Origin: an uncultured Bacteroidota bacterium | GTDB taxonomy: Bacteria > Bacteroidota > Bacteroidia > Flavobacteriales > Flavobacteriaceae | Length of the DNA: 50,170 nt | Assembly: GCA_902593075.1 (NCBI GenBank) | Contig: CACJHA010000007.1 | Location: 1 to 50,170, forward strand | Direction: 5' to 3' | Shown: positions 32,997 through 41,689 of the stretch, piece by piece | How positions within the stretch are numbered: the first letter of the stretch is position 1 | Layout: each line of letters starts with the position of its first letter | Notes under the pieces: model-generated | Database searches by the model: none | What the model saw: only the letters and a program-made list of their open reading frames with translations | Told to the model about the DNA's origin: nothing | Position numbers and translations under genes: made by a program

Positions 32997-34936
32997 AAAA
33001 AATACAAATATTCCTTTTTTGTTTAATCGCGTTTTCTTGTTATTCACAAGAGCCCGTAAAATGGGATTTTGCGGTTTCTGATATTAAAAATGGAGAATTA
33101 AAGCTTACAATTAAAGCTGAGATAGACGAAAATTGGCGTCTTTATTCTCCAAAAGTTTATGAAGATGGTCCCTTAGCTACCGAAATCAATTTTTTTTCAG
33201 ATACCTTAAACGTTAGAAAAAAAGGTTTTCTATTGTCATCAAAGCCGTTAGACGAATTCGATCCATATTTTTTTAAAAACATCTCTTTTTTTAAAAATGA
33301 GGCAGAATTTTACCAAACATTATATTATAGAAAGAGTTCAGGTGAGGCCATAAAAGGGGAGATATCCTACCAAGTTTGTGATGATAGGTTGTGTATATTT
33401 CGAACCAATCCTTTTAGCCTTTCTATTGAAGGACAAATATTAGAATCTAATCTTAAGGAGCTCAAAGAATATGATGTTATAAAAATTGATGAAATGACTC
33501 TAGATCTAAGTAATAAGGATTTGTTGTCATCATCCACTAATCTTGAATCCAAAAATCAATCATTTTTTTCTATTTTTTTATTAGGTGTTTTAAGTGGATT
33601 ACTTGCTCTATTAACTCCTTGTATTTTTCCAATGATTCCATTAACAGTTTCATTTTTTATAAAACAAAGTCAATCAAATCGAAAAGGAATTTTTGATGCA
33701 ATCTTGTATGGTTTTTTTATAATTTTAATCTATGGTTCTCTAAGCTTACCTTTTCATCTAGTTGATTCTTTAAATCCACAAATTTTAAATGATTTGTCCA
33801 CAAGTGTCTTTTTGAACCTGATATTTTTTATTGTATTTGTATTCTTTGCATTTTCTTTTTTTGGATATTATGAGTTAACCTTACCTGTATTTTTTTTAAA
33901 TAAAACTGAATCAAAGTCATCGATATCTAGCATAGTAGGTATTTTTTTTATGGCCTTGACCTTGGCACTCGTTTCCTTCTCATGTACTGGACCAATACTT
34001 GGTTCTTTATTGGTAGGATCGTTATCCATTAATGGAGGTGCTTATCAACTAACAGTTGGAATGCTTGGTTTTGGTATTTCATTAGCTCTCCCTTTTGCTA
34101 TATTGGCTCTTTTTCCAAATATGATTAAAAACTTACCAAAATCAGGTATTTGGATGAAAAAGTTCAAAATAACGTTAGGGTTTATTGAACTTGCGCTGGC
34201 ATTGAAATTTTTATCAAATGCAGATCTTGTTTCAGGATGGGGCTTGTTAAAAAGAGAAGTTTTTATTTTTATTTGGTTGGTTTTGTCTCTTCTTTTATCT
34301 CTGTATCTCCTTGGATTATTTAAAAATAGAGGTGAAAAAAAATCTAATATTGAAAAGATATTTGGTGTAATCAGCTTAATCTTCTCAATATATCTTTTAA
34401 ATGGTCTTTTAAACAAAGACAATAAATTGAAATTTGTTAGCGGATTTACACCTCCTGTTTTCTATAGCCTGTTTTCTAATGATAATGGTTGTCCCTTAAA
34501 TTTGGATTGTTATAAGGACTTTGATGCTGCTCGTGAAAAAGCAAATTCTCAAAACAAACCAATTTTAATTGATTTTACTGGATGGGCTTGTGTAAATTGT
34601 AGGAGAGTAGAGGAAAATATTTGGTCTAATCCAGAGGTTTACGATATTTTAAAAAGTAGTTTTATAATTAGTTCGCTTTATGTGGACGATAGAAAAAAAC
34701 TTAGTTCTGAAGAATCTTTTAGTTTTAAATTTCCAGATGGTAGGATTAAAAAAATTAGAACTATTGGTGAAAAGTGGTCAACGTTCCAGCTTCAAAATTT
34801 CAATTCTGCTTCACAGCCATATTACATTATAATTCATCCCAATGGAAGGATACTTAATTACCCTATACAATATACTTCTAGTATAAATAAATACAGAAAT
34901 TGGCTAAATAAAGGACTAGACAACTATGGTTTATGA
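32993..34936 (+). CDS. dsbD: DsbD-type thiol:disulfide interchange protein
   Basis: This protein carries electrons from cytoplasmic thioredoxin across the inner membrane to periplasmic disulfide reductases. In order it has a signal peptide (1-19), an N-terminal alpha domain with the paired Cys C-D-D-R-L-C (about 129-134), and an eight-helix membrane domain. The two membrane redox cysteines lie in L-L-T-P-C-I-F-P-M-I-P-L-T and V-S-F-S-C-T-G-P-I-L-G. The C-terminal thioredoxin-like gamma domain has W-A-C-V-N-C-R. The three Cys pairs are thus complete. The start is TTG at 32993, overlapping the tilS stop by four bases; no ATG gives the signal peptide. It ends in an ATGA overlap with the transporter gene. 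Confidence 0.93.
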   Translation: MKKIQIFLFCLIAFSCYSQEPVKWDFAVSDIKNGELKLTIKAEIDENWRLYSPKVYEDGPLATEINFFSDTLNVRKKGFLLSSKPLDEFDPYFFKNISFFKNEAEFYQTLYYRKSSGEAIKGEISYQVCDDRLCIFRTNPFSLSIEGQILESNLKELKEYDVIKIDEMTLDLSNKDLLSSSTNLESKNQSFFSIFLLGVLSGLLALLTPCIFPMIPLTVSFFIKQSQSNRKGIFDAILYGFFIILIYGSLSLPFHLVDSLNPQILNDLSTSVFLNLIFFIVFVFFAFSFFGYYELTLPVFFLNKTESKSSISSIVGIFFMALTLALVSFSCTGPILGSLLVGSLSINGGAYQLTVGMLGFGISLALPFAILALFPNMIKNLPKSGIWMKKFKITLGFIELALALKFLSNADLVSGWGLLKREVFIFIWLVLSLLLSLYLLGLFKNRGEKKSNIEKIFGVISLIFSIYLLNGLLNKDNKLKFVSGFTPPVFYSLFSNDNGCPLNLDCYKDFDAAREKANSQNKPILIDFTGWACVNCRRVEENIWSNPEVYDILKSSFIISSLYVDDRKKLSSEESFSFKFPDGRIKKIRTIGEKWSTFQLQNFNSASQPYYIIIHPNGRILNYPIQYTSSINKYRNWLNKGLDNYGL

Positions 34937-36123
34937 TTGGGAGATTTTTTTTTAATCCTGCCTTTGTAGTCACGGCTGCCTTTATCGGTCCTGGTACAAT
35001 AACGATGTGTATACTTACGGGTACAAATTATGGTTTTGATTTACTATGGGCCGTTTTATGTTCCACACTAATAACAATATTTATTCAAAATATTGCTGCT
35101 AGAATATCTTTTTATTCAAAAAAGGGTTTAGCTACAACTATTCTTAACAATGAAAAAAATAGGACTTTAAAAATTTTATTGACATGCTTAATTTTTTCAT
35201 CAATTTTCATAGGTAATTCTGCCTACGAAGCGGGTAATTTATCAGGCACTCTTATAGGTACCAACGGGATTCTGAATTTGTTATCTATTAATCTTTCCAA
35301 TTTTATTCAGCTAATGATACTATGTATTGTTATATCCATTTTAATTTTCATAAACAATTTCAAAATTTTATCAAATATATTGATGCTCATCGTTGGATTT
35401 ATGAGTTTATCTTTTCTGATATCTTCTTTTCTTACTAAACCAGATTTTATGGAAATTTTAAAAGGTTTATTTATTCCTAGATTCAATTCAAATAACATTT
35501 TAAATATTGTTGGTATAGTGGGTACTACTGTGGTTCCTTACAATTTATTTTTACACGCGGCACTAGTAAATAAAAAGTATAAAGATATTAAGAGTATTAA
35601 GTTTGATACATTTATTGCTGTAACTATAGGAGGTGTAATATCTATTTGTATAATAGTCACTGCAGCTTCAATACAGGGGGCTGATATTGTAAATCCATCT
35701 GAAATTGGTAGTTTATTGGAACCACTTTACGGAAATATTTCTAATTGGATTATTAACTTAGGGTTTTTTTGTGCTGGATTAACTTCTTCAATAACGGCTC
35801 CAATTGCAGCTGCAATTATTTTTTGTGAATGTTTTAATTTAAAATTAAATGGATTTTATTACAAGTTAGTATCCATTTCAGTCGTATTGATTGGATTTAT
35901 ATTTTCTTCAATCTATAAACTACCAATTCAGATTATCTTGTTTGCTCAAGTTGCTAACGGGATTTTACTTCCGGTACTTGGGGTATTACTTTTTGTTTTA
36001 ATTAATAAAAAAACAAATGATTCTCCCAAAAAAAATGATTTTGATAAAATTATTCTTTTATTGATTGAGTTATTTTTTATCTTCTTGTGTGTGTCTAGTA
36101 TTTTAAAAATATTTAATGTATAG
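34933..36123 (+). CDS. NRAMP-fold transporter lacking metal ligands, linked to 5-oxoprolinase genes
   Basis: A 396-residue, ~11-helix membrane protein of the NRAMP/SLC11 fold (opening F-N-P-A-F...A-A-F; helix 6 T-T-V-V-P-Y-N-L-F-L-H-A-A-L-V). True NRAMP metal carriers have D-P-G-N in helix 1 and M-P-H in helix 6. Here these are G-P-G-T (Gly19, Thr22) and V-P-Y (Val201), so the Asp, Asn and Met that coordinate Mn2+/Fe2+ are all gone. The gene overlaps dsbD by 4 bases and pxpA by 8. In Bacillus subtilis the NRAMP-like ycsG also sits in the ycsF/kipIA (pxp) operon. I infer an organic or non-transition-metal substrate connected with 5-oxoproline, perhaps pyroglutamate itself. Mn2+ uptake is unlikely. 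Confidence 0.82.
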   Translation: MIGRFFFNPAFVVTAAFIGPGTITMCILTGTNYGFDLLWAVLCSTLITIFIQNIAARISFYSKKGLATTILNNEKNRTLKILLTCLIFSSIFIGNSAYEAGNLSGTLIGTNGILNLLSINLSNFIQLMILCIVISILIFINNFKILSNILMLIVGFMSLSFLISSFLTKPDFMEILKGLFIPRFNSNNILNIVGIVGTTVVPYNLFLHAALVNKKYKDIKSIKFDTFIAVTIGGVISICIIVTAASIQGADIVNPSEIGSLLEPLYGNISNWIINLGFFCAGLTSSITAPIAAAIIFCECFNLKLNGFYYKLVSISVVLIGFIFSSIYKLPIQIILFAQVANGILLPVLGVLLFVLINKKTNDSPKKNDFDKIILLLIELFFIFLCVSSILKIFNV

Positions 36124-36841
36124 TATAGATTTAAATTGTGATTTAGGGGAAGGTACGGGTAACGACCCTTTTGTAATGCCCTTTATATCATCATGTTCAA
36201 TTGCGTGTGGTGGTCACTTTGGTAACAAAAGAACTATAAAAGAAGCCATTGAACTAGCTGAAAAACACAATGTTAAAACAGGTGCACACCCATCTTATTT
36301 GGACACAAAATTTTTTGGCAGGAAGTCACTTGACATACTATTAAAAGAGTTACAAGATTCTATTAGATTTCAATTGGATCTATTCTTCAATATTTCAGCT
36401 AACTCTACTCATATTAAGCCACACGGAGCGCTTTACAATGACTTGTTTTATGATTTAGAAAAAGCAGAGGCTGTAGTTGAAGTTTTTAAGGAATATGGTA
36501 ATTTATATGTTTTCTGTCAGCCATCCAGTAAATTATCAACCGTTTTAACTTCACAAAAAGTTAATCAAATTCATGAAGGTTTTGGTGACAGGCTTTATAG
36601 CACAAATGGAACTTTGTTATCTAGAAAAAACCCATCTTCAGTTCTTGAAAGCAAAAAAAAAATATTGGATCAGGTTACAAAACTTGTAAAGGAAAGTTCA
36701 GTTATAACGGAAGATAACAAAAGTCTTAAGTTGAAAGTTCAGACTATTTGTTTACACGGAGACAACAAGAATGTAATTAATAATATTTCATATCTAGTTA
36801 AAGAATTAAAACAATTATCCATATATGTTAAATCTTACTGA
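36116..36841 (+). CDS. pxpA: 5-oxoprolinase subunit A (LamB/YcsF family)
   Basis: Part of the ATP-dependent PxpABC enzyme that opens 5-oxoproline (pyroglutamate) to glutamate. Family motifs are D-L-N-C-D-L-G-E-G (4-12), S-C-S-I-A-C-G-G-H-F-G, G-A-H-P-S-Y, the region around F-F-G-R-K, and T-H-I-K-P-H-G-A-L-Y-N. The C-terminal I-C-L-H-G-D is also present. At 241 residues it is normal length. It overlaps the transporter by eight bases and pxpB by 17, so the operon is very compact. Confidence 0.94.
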   Translation: MYSIDLNCDLGEGTGNDPFVMPFISSCSIACGGHFGNKRTIKEAIELAEKHNVKTGAHPSYLDTKFFGRKSLDILLKELQDSIRFQLDLFFNISANSTHIKPHGALYNDLFYDLEKAEAVVEVFKEYGNLYVFCQPSSKLSTVLTSQKVNQIHEGFGDRLYSTNGTLLSRKNPSSVLESKKKILDQVTKLVKESSVITEDNKSLKLKVQTICLHGDNKNVINNISYLVKELKQLSIYVKSY

Positions 36842-37520
36842 ATTTTATTATTTAAACTCAACAACAATTACATTTAGTTTTAGTGAATGTAAAACAGATA
36901 ACCTTATAGGTCTTTTTCAAAATTTGAAAAAAAACAGTAAAATTATCGAGGTTGTAACTACTGATCATAGTATGACGTTATTTTTGAGAGAAGCTATGAA
37001 CCACGATAAGATTCTAGATATTATTAATCAAAGTATAAATTCAAACAAAAAGAATCATAATAAATCAAAAACCTTCCATCTTCCAATTTGTTTTGATGAT
37101 TCATTTCATGATGATATTTTAAATCATTATGATGGTGATTTAAAACTTACCCGAAAATTTAAAGAATCATTTTTAAAAAACAAATTTACTCTTGAGTATT
37201 ACGGCTTTTTACCAGGCTTTGCATATTTCTCTGGTTTAGAATCAAAATTACATTTACCAAGGAAGAAAATACCCAGTAGTAAAATAGATAAAGGGACTGT
37301 CGCAATTGGCGGAGAATATGTTGGCATTTATCCACAAGATAGTCCAGGAGGCTGGAACTGTATTGCTAATTGCCCAATTCCGTTAGTTGATTTTGGTTCT
37401 AATCTAAAAATTAACATTAACGTATTTGATCAAGTAATTTTTGAAGAAATTGAATTTGAAAATTATAAGAAAATTAAGTTGGATTATGAGCTCGATGTTT
37501 ATGATTTTAAAATTCTTTAA
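36825..37520 (+). CDS. pxpB: 5-oxoprolinase subunit B (KipI/allophanate hydrolase subunit 1 family)
   Basis: The KipI-family C-terminal half is clear: Y-Y-G-F-L-P-G-F-A-Y-F-S-G-L, L-P-R-K-K-I-P, G-T-V-A-I-G-G-E-Y-V-G-I-Y-P, S-P-G-G-W-N-C-I. The N-terminal half is poorly conserved, as usual in the family. At 231 residues it is complete. It ends immediately before the pxpC ATG with no gap. PxpB and PxpC together form the cyclophilin-like kinase partner that activates the 5-oxoproline ring for PxpA. Confidence 0.92.
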   Translation: MLNLTEFYYLNSTTITFSFSECKTDNLIGLFQNLKKNSKIIEVVTTDHSMTLFLREAMNHDKILDIINQSINSNKKNHNKSKTFHLPICFDDSFHDDILNHYDGDLKLTRKFKESFLKNKFTLEYYGFLPGFAYFSGLESKLHLPRKKIPSSKIDKGTVAIGGEYVGIYPQDSPGGWNCIANCPIPLVDFGSNLKININVFDQVIFEEIEFENYKKIKLDYELDVYDFKIL

Positions 37521-38369
37521 ATGATAGAAGTCATTTCATCAGGATATTTTACTACAATTCAGGATTCTGGAAGAAAAGCCTACAGACATTTGGGAGTTCC
37601 CATATCAGGTCCTATGGACTTGAATTCATTTTACCTGGCAAATTTATTGTTGCCGGGGCTTGATAGTGATTCGGTTTTTGAATGTACATTAATAGGTCCA
37701 AAATTGAAACTCATGTGCAATTCTAGGTTTGTTATCACGGGAGCTGAGTTTGACTCATACTTGGATAACGAGCCAATCGAAAATAATAAGGTTTATTCTT
37801 TTCGAGCTGGACAAATTCTAAATTTAGGCCGAGTGAAGACTGGTTTAAGATGCTACTTAAAATTTGAAGGAACTTTTAACATTCCTAAAATTTTAAACAG
37901 CAAATCTTTTTATTATCCCATAACAAAATCAAAATCTATAAATGATGGTGAAAAGTATGGCTTTATGTCTAAAACTTTAGATATTAATTCTAAAGTCATA
38001 AACTTAAAGATTTCTAAAAATTCATTTTCTAAAAAAACTTTATTTGCCAAGCCTGGACCGGATTGGGACTTTCTAACCGATGAAATTAAAAAACAAATAA
38101 TAAATGAGATTTATTGTATAAAAAGTCAAAATAGAATGGGGTACAGGTTGACTTCAAAACTTAAAAATGATTTTTATAATCTAAGAAGTAAAGTAGTAAT
38201 TCCTGGTATAGTTCAATTTACACCTGGAGGCGAGATAATTATTGCAACTGCTGATTGTCAAGTTACTGGAGGGTATTTGCAAATTCTTTTATTGACTCTC
38301 GATTCTCTCTCAAATCTCGTACAAAAGCCGGAAGGTTCTGAGGTAAAATTTACTTTATTAGATAATTGA
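37521..38369 (+). CDS. pxpC: 5-oxoprolinase subunit C (KipA/biotin-dependent carboxyltransferase-like family)
   Basis: KipA-family signatures are F-T-T-I-Q-D-S-G-R-K-A-Y-R-H-L-G-V-P-I-S-G-P-M-D near the N-terminus, and N-R-M-G-Y-R-L and I-V-Q-F-T-P-G-G-E-I-I-I near the end. I-T-G-A-E is also visible. At 282 residues it is at the short end for the family. It is the last gene of the tilS-dsbD-transporter-pxpABC run and converges on an aldehyde dehydrogenase gene with nine bases between. No clear terminator is visible there. Confidence 0.92.
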   Translation: MIEVISSGYFTTIQDSGRKAYRHLGVPISGPMDLNSFYLANLLLPGLDSDSVFECTLIGPKLKLMCNSRFVITGAEFDSYLDNEPIENNKVYSFRAGQILNLGRVKTGLRCYLKFEGTFNIPKILNSKSFYYPITKSKSINDGEKYGFMSKTLDINSKVINLKISKNSFSKKTLFAKPGPDWDFLTDEIKKQIINEIYCIKSQNRMGYRLTSKLKNDFYNLRSKVVIPGIVQFTPGGEIIIATADCQVTGGYLQILLLTLDSLSNLVQKPEGSEVKFTLLDN

Positions 38370-38378
38370 TTTAATTAT

Positions 38379-39758
38379 TTAAGTAAAAAAATTTAAAACT
38401 TTTTTTAACCACTTAAAAGAACTTGGGTAGGGTGCGTATCTTAAAGGAATGTCTACCCATGTACCTCTTTCAATAAATGGTTTGAAGTGAGTAAAAGCAT
38501 CGAAAGAGTATTTACCATGATATTTTCCCATCCCACTATGACCAATTCCTCCAAAAGGCAAATTATTGTTAACAAATTGAATTATACAGTCATTTGAAAC
38601 ACCACCACCAAATGAAAAATATCTACTCATTTTTTTTATAAAATCCCTTTTTTCAGAGAAAATGTAAAATCCTAAAGGTTTCTCATTCTCTAAAATAATT
38701 TCACGTAGCTCTTCTTCATTACTAAATGTAATTATTGGTAGGATGGGCCCAAAAATTTCAGATTTCATTAATTTACTTTTGGAATTTTGAATTTCGATGA
38801 TTGTTGGTCCAAAATATAATGATTCTCTATCATGATCTCCTCCAAATAAAATTTTTTCATCAGAAATAAATTCAATCATTCTTTCAAAGTGTTTAATATG
38901 GGCAATTTTCCCGTAACTCTCAGAGTCAATCGCTTTCTTTCCGTAAAGATTTCTTATTTCAGAAGACAATCCTTTTATTAATTTTTCCTTTATGTCATCA
39001 TGAACCAAAATATAGTCGGGCGCGATACAAGTTTGACCACAATTGATAAATTTTGCCCATGCAATTCTTTTTGACGAGACCTTGATTTTCGCAGTTTGAT
39101 CTACTATGCAGGGACTTTTTCCACCTAACTCTAAAATTGTTGGTGTAAGATGTTTCGCAGCAGCAGCAGCTATTATCTTGCCAATTTTAGTACTGCCAGT
39201 AAAAATTATATGGTCCCATCGAAGTTTGAGCAGTTCGGTCGCTACTTTAGGTCCTCCTGTTACTACGTTAACATGACCTTCTTCAAAAATACTAGATATA
39301 ATCTCAGAGATTATTTCTGAAGTCTTAGGAGCATATTCCGAAGGTTTTAAGATAATTGTATTGCCTGCAGCAATTGAACCTATTAATGTAGCCATAGATA
39401 GTTGAAAAGGATAGTTCCAGGGACTTATTTGTAGGGTACATCCATATGGATCAGATAATAGATAATCTCTCGACGGAAAGTTTAAAATGGAGGATTTAAC
39501 TCGTTGTGGTCTAGTCCAAACATTTATATTTTTTATTGTTTTCTTAATTTCAGATATTATCATGAAATATTCTGTTAAATATGATTCATAGTAGTGTTTA
39601 CCTAAATCTTTATTAATTGCACTTAGAATATCTGCCTCATTATTAATTAAAGTATTTTTTAGTTCAATTAATTTTCTTTTCCTAAATCCAACACTTTTGG
39701 TCTTATTTGAATTAAAAAATAACCTTTGTTTTTCGTAAATATTAGTAACTGATGACAT
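38379..39758 (-). CDS. aldehyde dehydrogenase, ALDH3-like
   Basis: A 459-residue NAD(P)-dependent aldehyde dehydrogenase. The substrate region is S-P-W-N-Y-P-F-Q-L-S. The general-base Glu is in L-E-L-G-G-K-S-P and the catalytic Cys in N-C-G-Q-T-C-I-A. The C-terminal P-F-G-G-I-G-H-S-G-M-G-K-Y-H-G-K is typical of class 3 (fatty or aromatic aldehyde) enzymes, which share the short length and dimeric form. The natural substrate is probably a membrane-derived medium or long-chain aldehyde. It stands alone, convergent with pxpC and divergent from the ilv operon. Confidence 0.9.
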   Translation of the reverse strand: MSSVTNIYEKQRLFFNSNKTKSVGFRKRKLIELKNTLINNEADILSAINKDLGKHYYESYLTEYFMIISEIKKTIKNINVWTRPQRVKSSILNFPSRDYLLSDPYGCTLQISPWNYPFQLSMATLIGSIAAGNTIILKPSEYAPKTSEIISEIISSIFEEGHVNVVTGGPKVATELLKLRWDHIIFTGSTKIGKIIAAAAAKHLTPTILELGGKSPCIVDQTAKIKVSSKRIAWAKFINCGQTCIAPDYILVHDDIKEKLIKGLSSEIRNLYGKKAIDSESYGKIAHIKHFERMIEFISDEKILFGGDHDRESLYFGPTIIEIQNSKSKLMKSEIFGPILPIITFSNEEELREIILENEKPLGFYIFSEKRDFIKKMSRYFSFGGGVSNDCIIQFVNNNLPFGGIGHSGMGKYHGKYSFDAFTHFKPFIERGTWVDIPLRYAPYPSSFKWLKKVLNFFT

Positions 39759-39839
39759 TTCTAAAATTTTATCAAATTTATGATTTTAGTTTCAATTCAT
39801 ATTTTTGAATAAAATATCATGATATTTATTTTTTTAATA

Positions 39840-39868
39840 TTGTAAAAATTACAAAAAATTTATATTTG
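39840..39868 (+). promoter_or_regulatory. predicted ilv operon promoter (TTG-N18-TATATTTG)
   Basis: A TTG at 39840-39842 and TATATTTG at 39861-39868, spaced by 18 bases, fit the Bacteroidota sigma-factor consensus (TTG, about 19 bases, TAnnTTTG). Transcription would start near 39875, giving a leader of about 135 bases before the ilvD ATG. This leader has no ATG, so a classical leader-peptide attenuator is not visible. Confidence 0.6.
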
Positions 39869-39943
39869 AAAATCTATAATATATCTATATAAAATATTGA
39901 TTTACAATAGGATAAATAACATAAATAGTATTTGAACATAATA

Positions 39944-39959
39944 ACAAATTTTAATTTGT
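39944..39959. promoter_or_regulatory. palindrome in the ilv leader, possible operator
   Basis: ACAAATT-TT-AATTTGT forms 7-base perfect arms about 70 bases downstream of the predicted start of transcription and 50 bases before ilvD. It could be an operator for an Lrp-type or other amino-acid regulator, or a chance dyad in AT-rich DNA. Confidence 0.35.
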
Positions 39960-40009
39960 AAAAGCATAAGGATTTATTCAAAACTAATTTTGCTTTGCTT
40001 CTTTTAATT

Positions 40010-41689
40010 ATGTTAAATAAATACAGTAAAACAGTTACTCAAGACTCAAGTCAACCTGCTGCCCAAGCTATGCTGCATGCTATTGGCTTAAGTGAAGATG
40101 ATTTAAAAAAACCTTTCGTAGGAATTGCAAGTACAGGTTATGAAGGTAACCCCTGTAATATGCATCTAAACGATTTATCAAAACTTATAAAAAATTCTGT
40201 CATATCTAGTAATTTAGTTGGTTTAATTTTTAATTCCATAGGTGTAAGTGATGGAATATCAATGGGAACACCTGGGATGAGATTTTCTTTACCTTCAAGA
40301 GATATAATTGCTGATTCTATAGAGACTGTTGTTCAAGCAATGTCATATGACGCTCTAGTAACTGTTGTTGGATGCGATAAAAATATGCCTGGTGCTTTAA
40401 TGGGAATGTTAAGATTAAATAGACCCAGTATTCTTGTCTATGGTGGAACGATAGCCCCTGGTTTTCATAGAGAAAAAAAACTAGATGTTGTATCCGCTTT
40501 TGAAGCCTGGGGAGAAAAAGTTTCTGGGAAAATATCTGAAGATGAATTTAAATGTGTTATTAAAAATGCTTGCCCTGGAGCCGGTGCATGTGGAGGAATG
40601 TATACCGCAAATACCATGGCTTCAGCTATAGAAGCATTAGGAATGTCTCTTCCTTACAATTCTTCTAATCCAGCTGTAAGCGAAAACAAAGAAAAAGAAT
40701 GTGATCATATTGGAAATGCAATCAAAAATATATTGGAGTTAGATTTAAAGCCGCGAGATATTGTAACAAGAAGCTCAATTGAAAATGCAATAAGATTGAT
40801 AGCGGTTCTGGGAGGTTCTACTAATTCAGTATTACACTTTTTGGCAATCGCAAAAGCTGCAAAAGTTGACTTTAATATAAATGATTTCCAAAAAATAATG
40901 GAATCAACTCCATATCTTGCTGATTTAAAACCTAGTGGCAGATTTTTAATGGAAGATTTACATAAAGTTGGAGGTGTACCCTCTGTATTAAAGTTAATGC
41001 TTAAAAATAATCTTTTAAATGGTGATTGTATTACGGTAACAGGTAAAAGCCTCTCTTCTAATTTGGAAGATTTACCTGAGTTAAAAGAAAATCAAAAGAT
41101 TATTCATCCTATTGAAAAACCAATTAAAAAAACAGGTCATATTCAAATCCTAAAAGGTAATATTGCAAATGATGGAGCTGTTGCAAAAATTACCGGAAAA
41201 GAAGGTTTGGTGTTTAAAGGTCCTGCAAAAGTTTTTGACAGCGAAAAAGCTGCAAATGATGGAATTAAAAATGGTCTCGTTAAAAAAGGACAGGTCATTG
41301 TGATACGCTACGTAGGTCCAAAAGGAGGCCCTGGCATGCCTGAAATGCTTAAACCAACTGCTGCTATAATGGGAGCTGGTTTGGGTAAAGATGTAGCGCT
41401 AATTACTGATGGTCGCTTTTCTGGAGGTACCCACGGCTTTGTTGTAGGTCACATTGTTCCTGAAGCTCAGGAGGGTGGAAATATTGCACTTATTGAAGAT
41501 AATGATCTGATAGAGATAAATGCAGAAAAAAACACCATAGAACTTCTTGTCGGAAAAGAAGAATTAATTGAACGAAAAAATAAATGGTCTCAACCTCAAT
41601 ATAAATTTAAAACTGGAACTTTACTAAAGTATATAAGAAACGTTTCTAGTGCTTCTAATGGTTGCATAACAGATGAATATGAAGAATAA
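40010..41689 (+). CDS. ilvD: dihydroxy-acid dehydratase
   Basis: Fe-S enzyme that dehydrates dihydroxy acids to the 2-oxo acids of valine and isoleucine synthesis. Cluster cysteines lie in [15 protein letters not shown] and [11 protein letters not shown]. The catalytic serine region is [11 protein letters not shown]. At 559 residues it is complete. I start at ATG 40010, giving M-L-N-K-Y-S-K-T. An in-frame TTG at 39995 would add only L-L-L-I. It is the first gene of ilvDBNCA, and its end overlaps ilvB by about 17 bases. Confidence 0.96.
   Translation: MLNKYSKTVTQDSSQPAAQAMLHAIGLSEDDLKKPFVGIASTGYEGNPCNMHLNDLSKLIKNSVISSNLVGLIFNSIGVSDGISMGTPGMRFSLPSRDIIADSIETVVQAMSYDALVTVVGCDKNMPGALMGMLRLNRPSILVYGGTIAPGFHREKKLDVVSAFEAWGEKVSGKISEDEFKCVIKNACPGAGACGGMYTANTMASAIEALGMSLPYNSSNPAVSENKEKECDHIGNAIKNILELDLKPRDIVTRSSIENAIRLIAVLGGSTNSVLHFLAIAKAAKVDFNINDFQKIMESTPYLADLKPSGRFLMEDLHKVGGVPSVLKLMLKNNLLNGDCITVTGKSLSSNLEDLPELKENQKIIHPIEKPIKKTGHIQILKGNIANDGAVAKITGKEGLVFKGPAKVFDSEKAANDGIKNGLVKKGQVIVIRYVGPKGGPGMPEMLKPTAAIMGAGLGKDVALITDGRFSGGTHGFVVGHIVPEAQEGGNIALIEDNDLIEINAEKNTIELLVGKEELIERKNKWSQPQYKFKTGTLLKYIRNVSSASNGCITDEYEE

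Noticed and set aside
34933-36123. Annotation as an Mn2+/Fe2+ NRAMP transporter (MntH)
   Set aside because: The metal-coordinating Asp, Asn and Met are all replaced, and the genomic context is 5-oxoproline metabolism.
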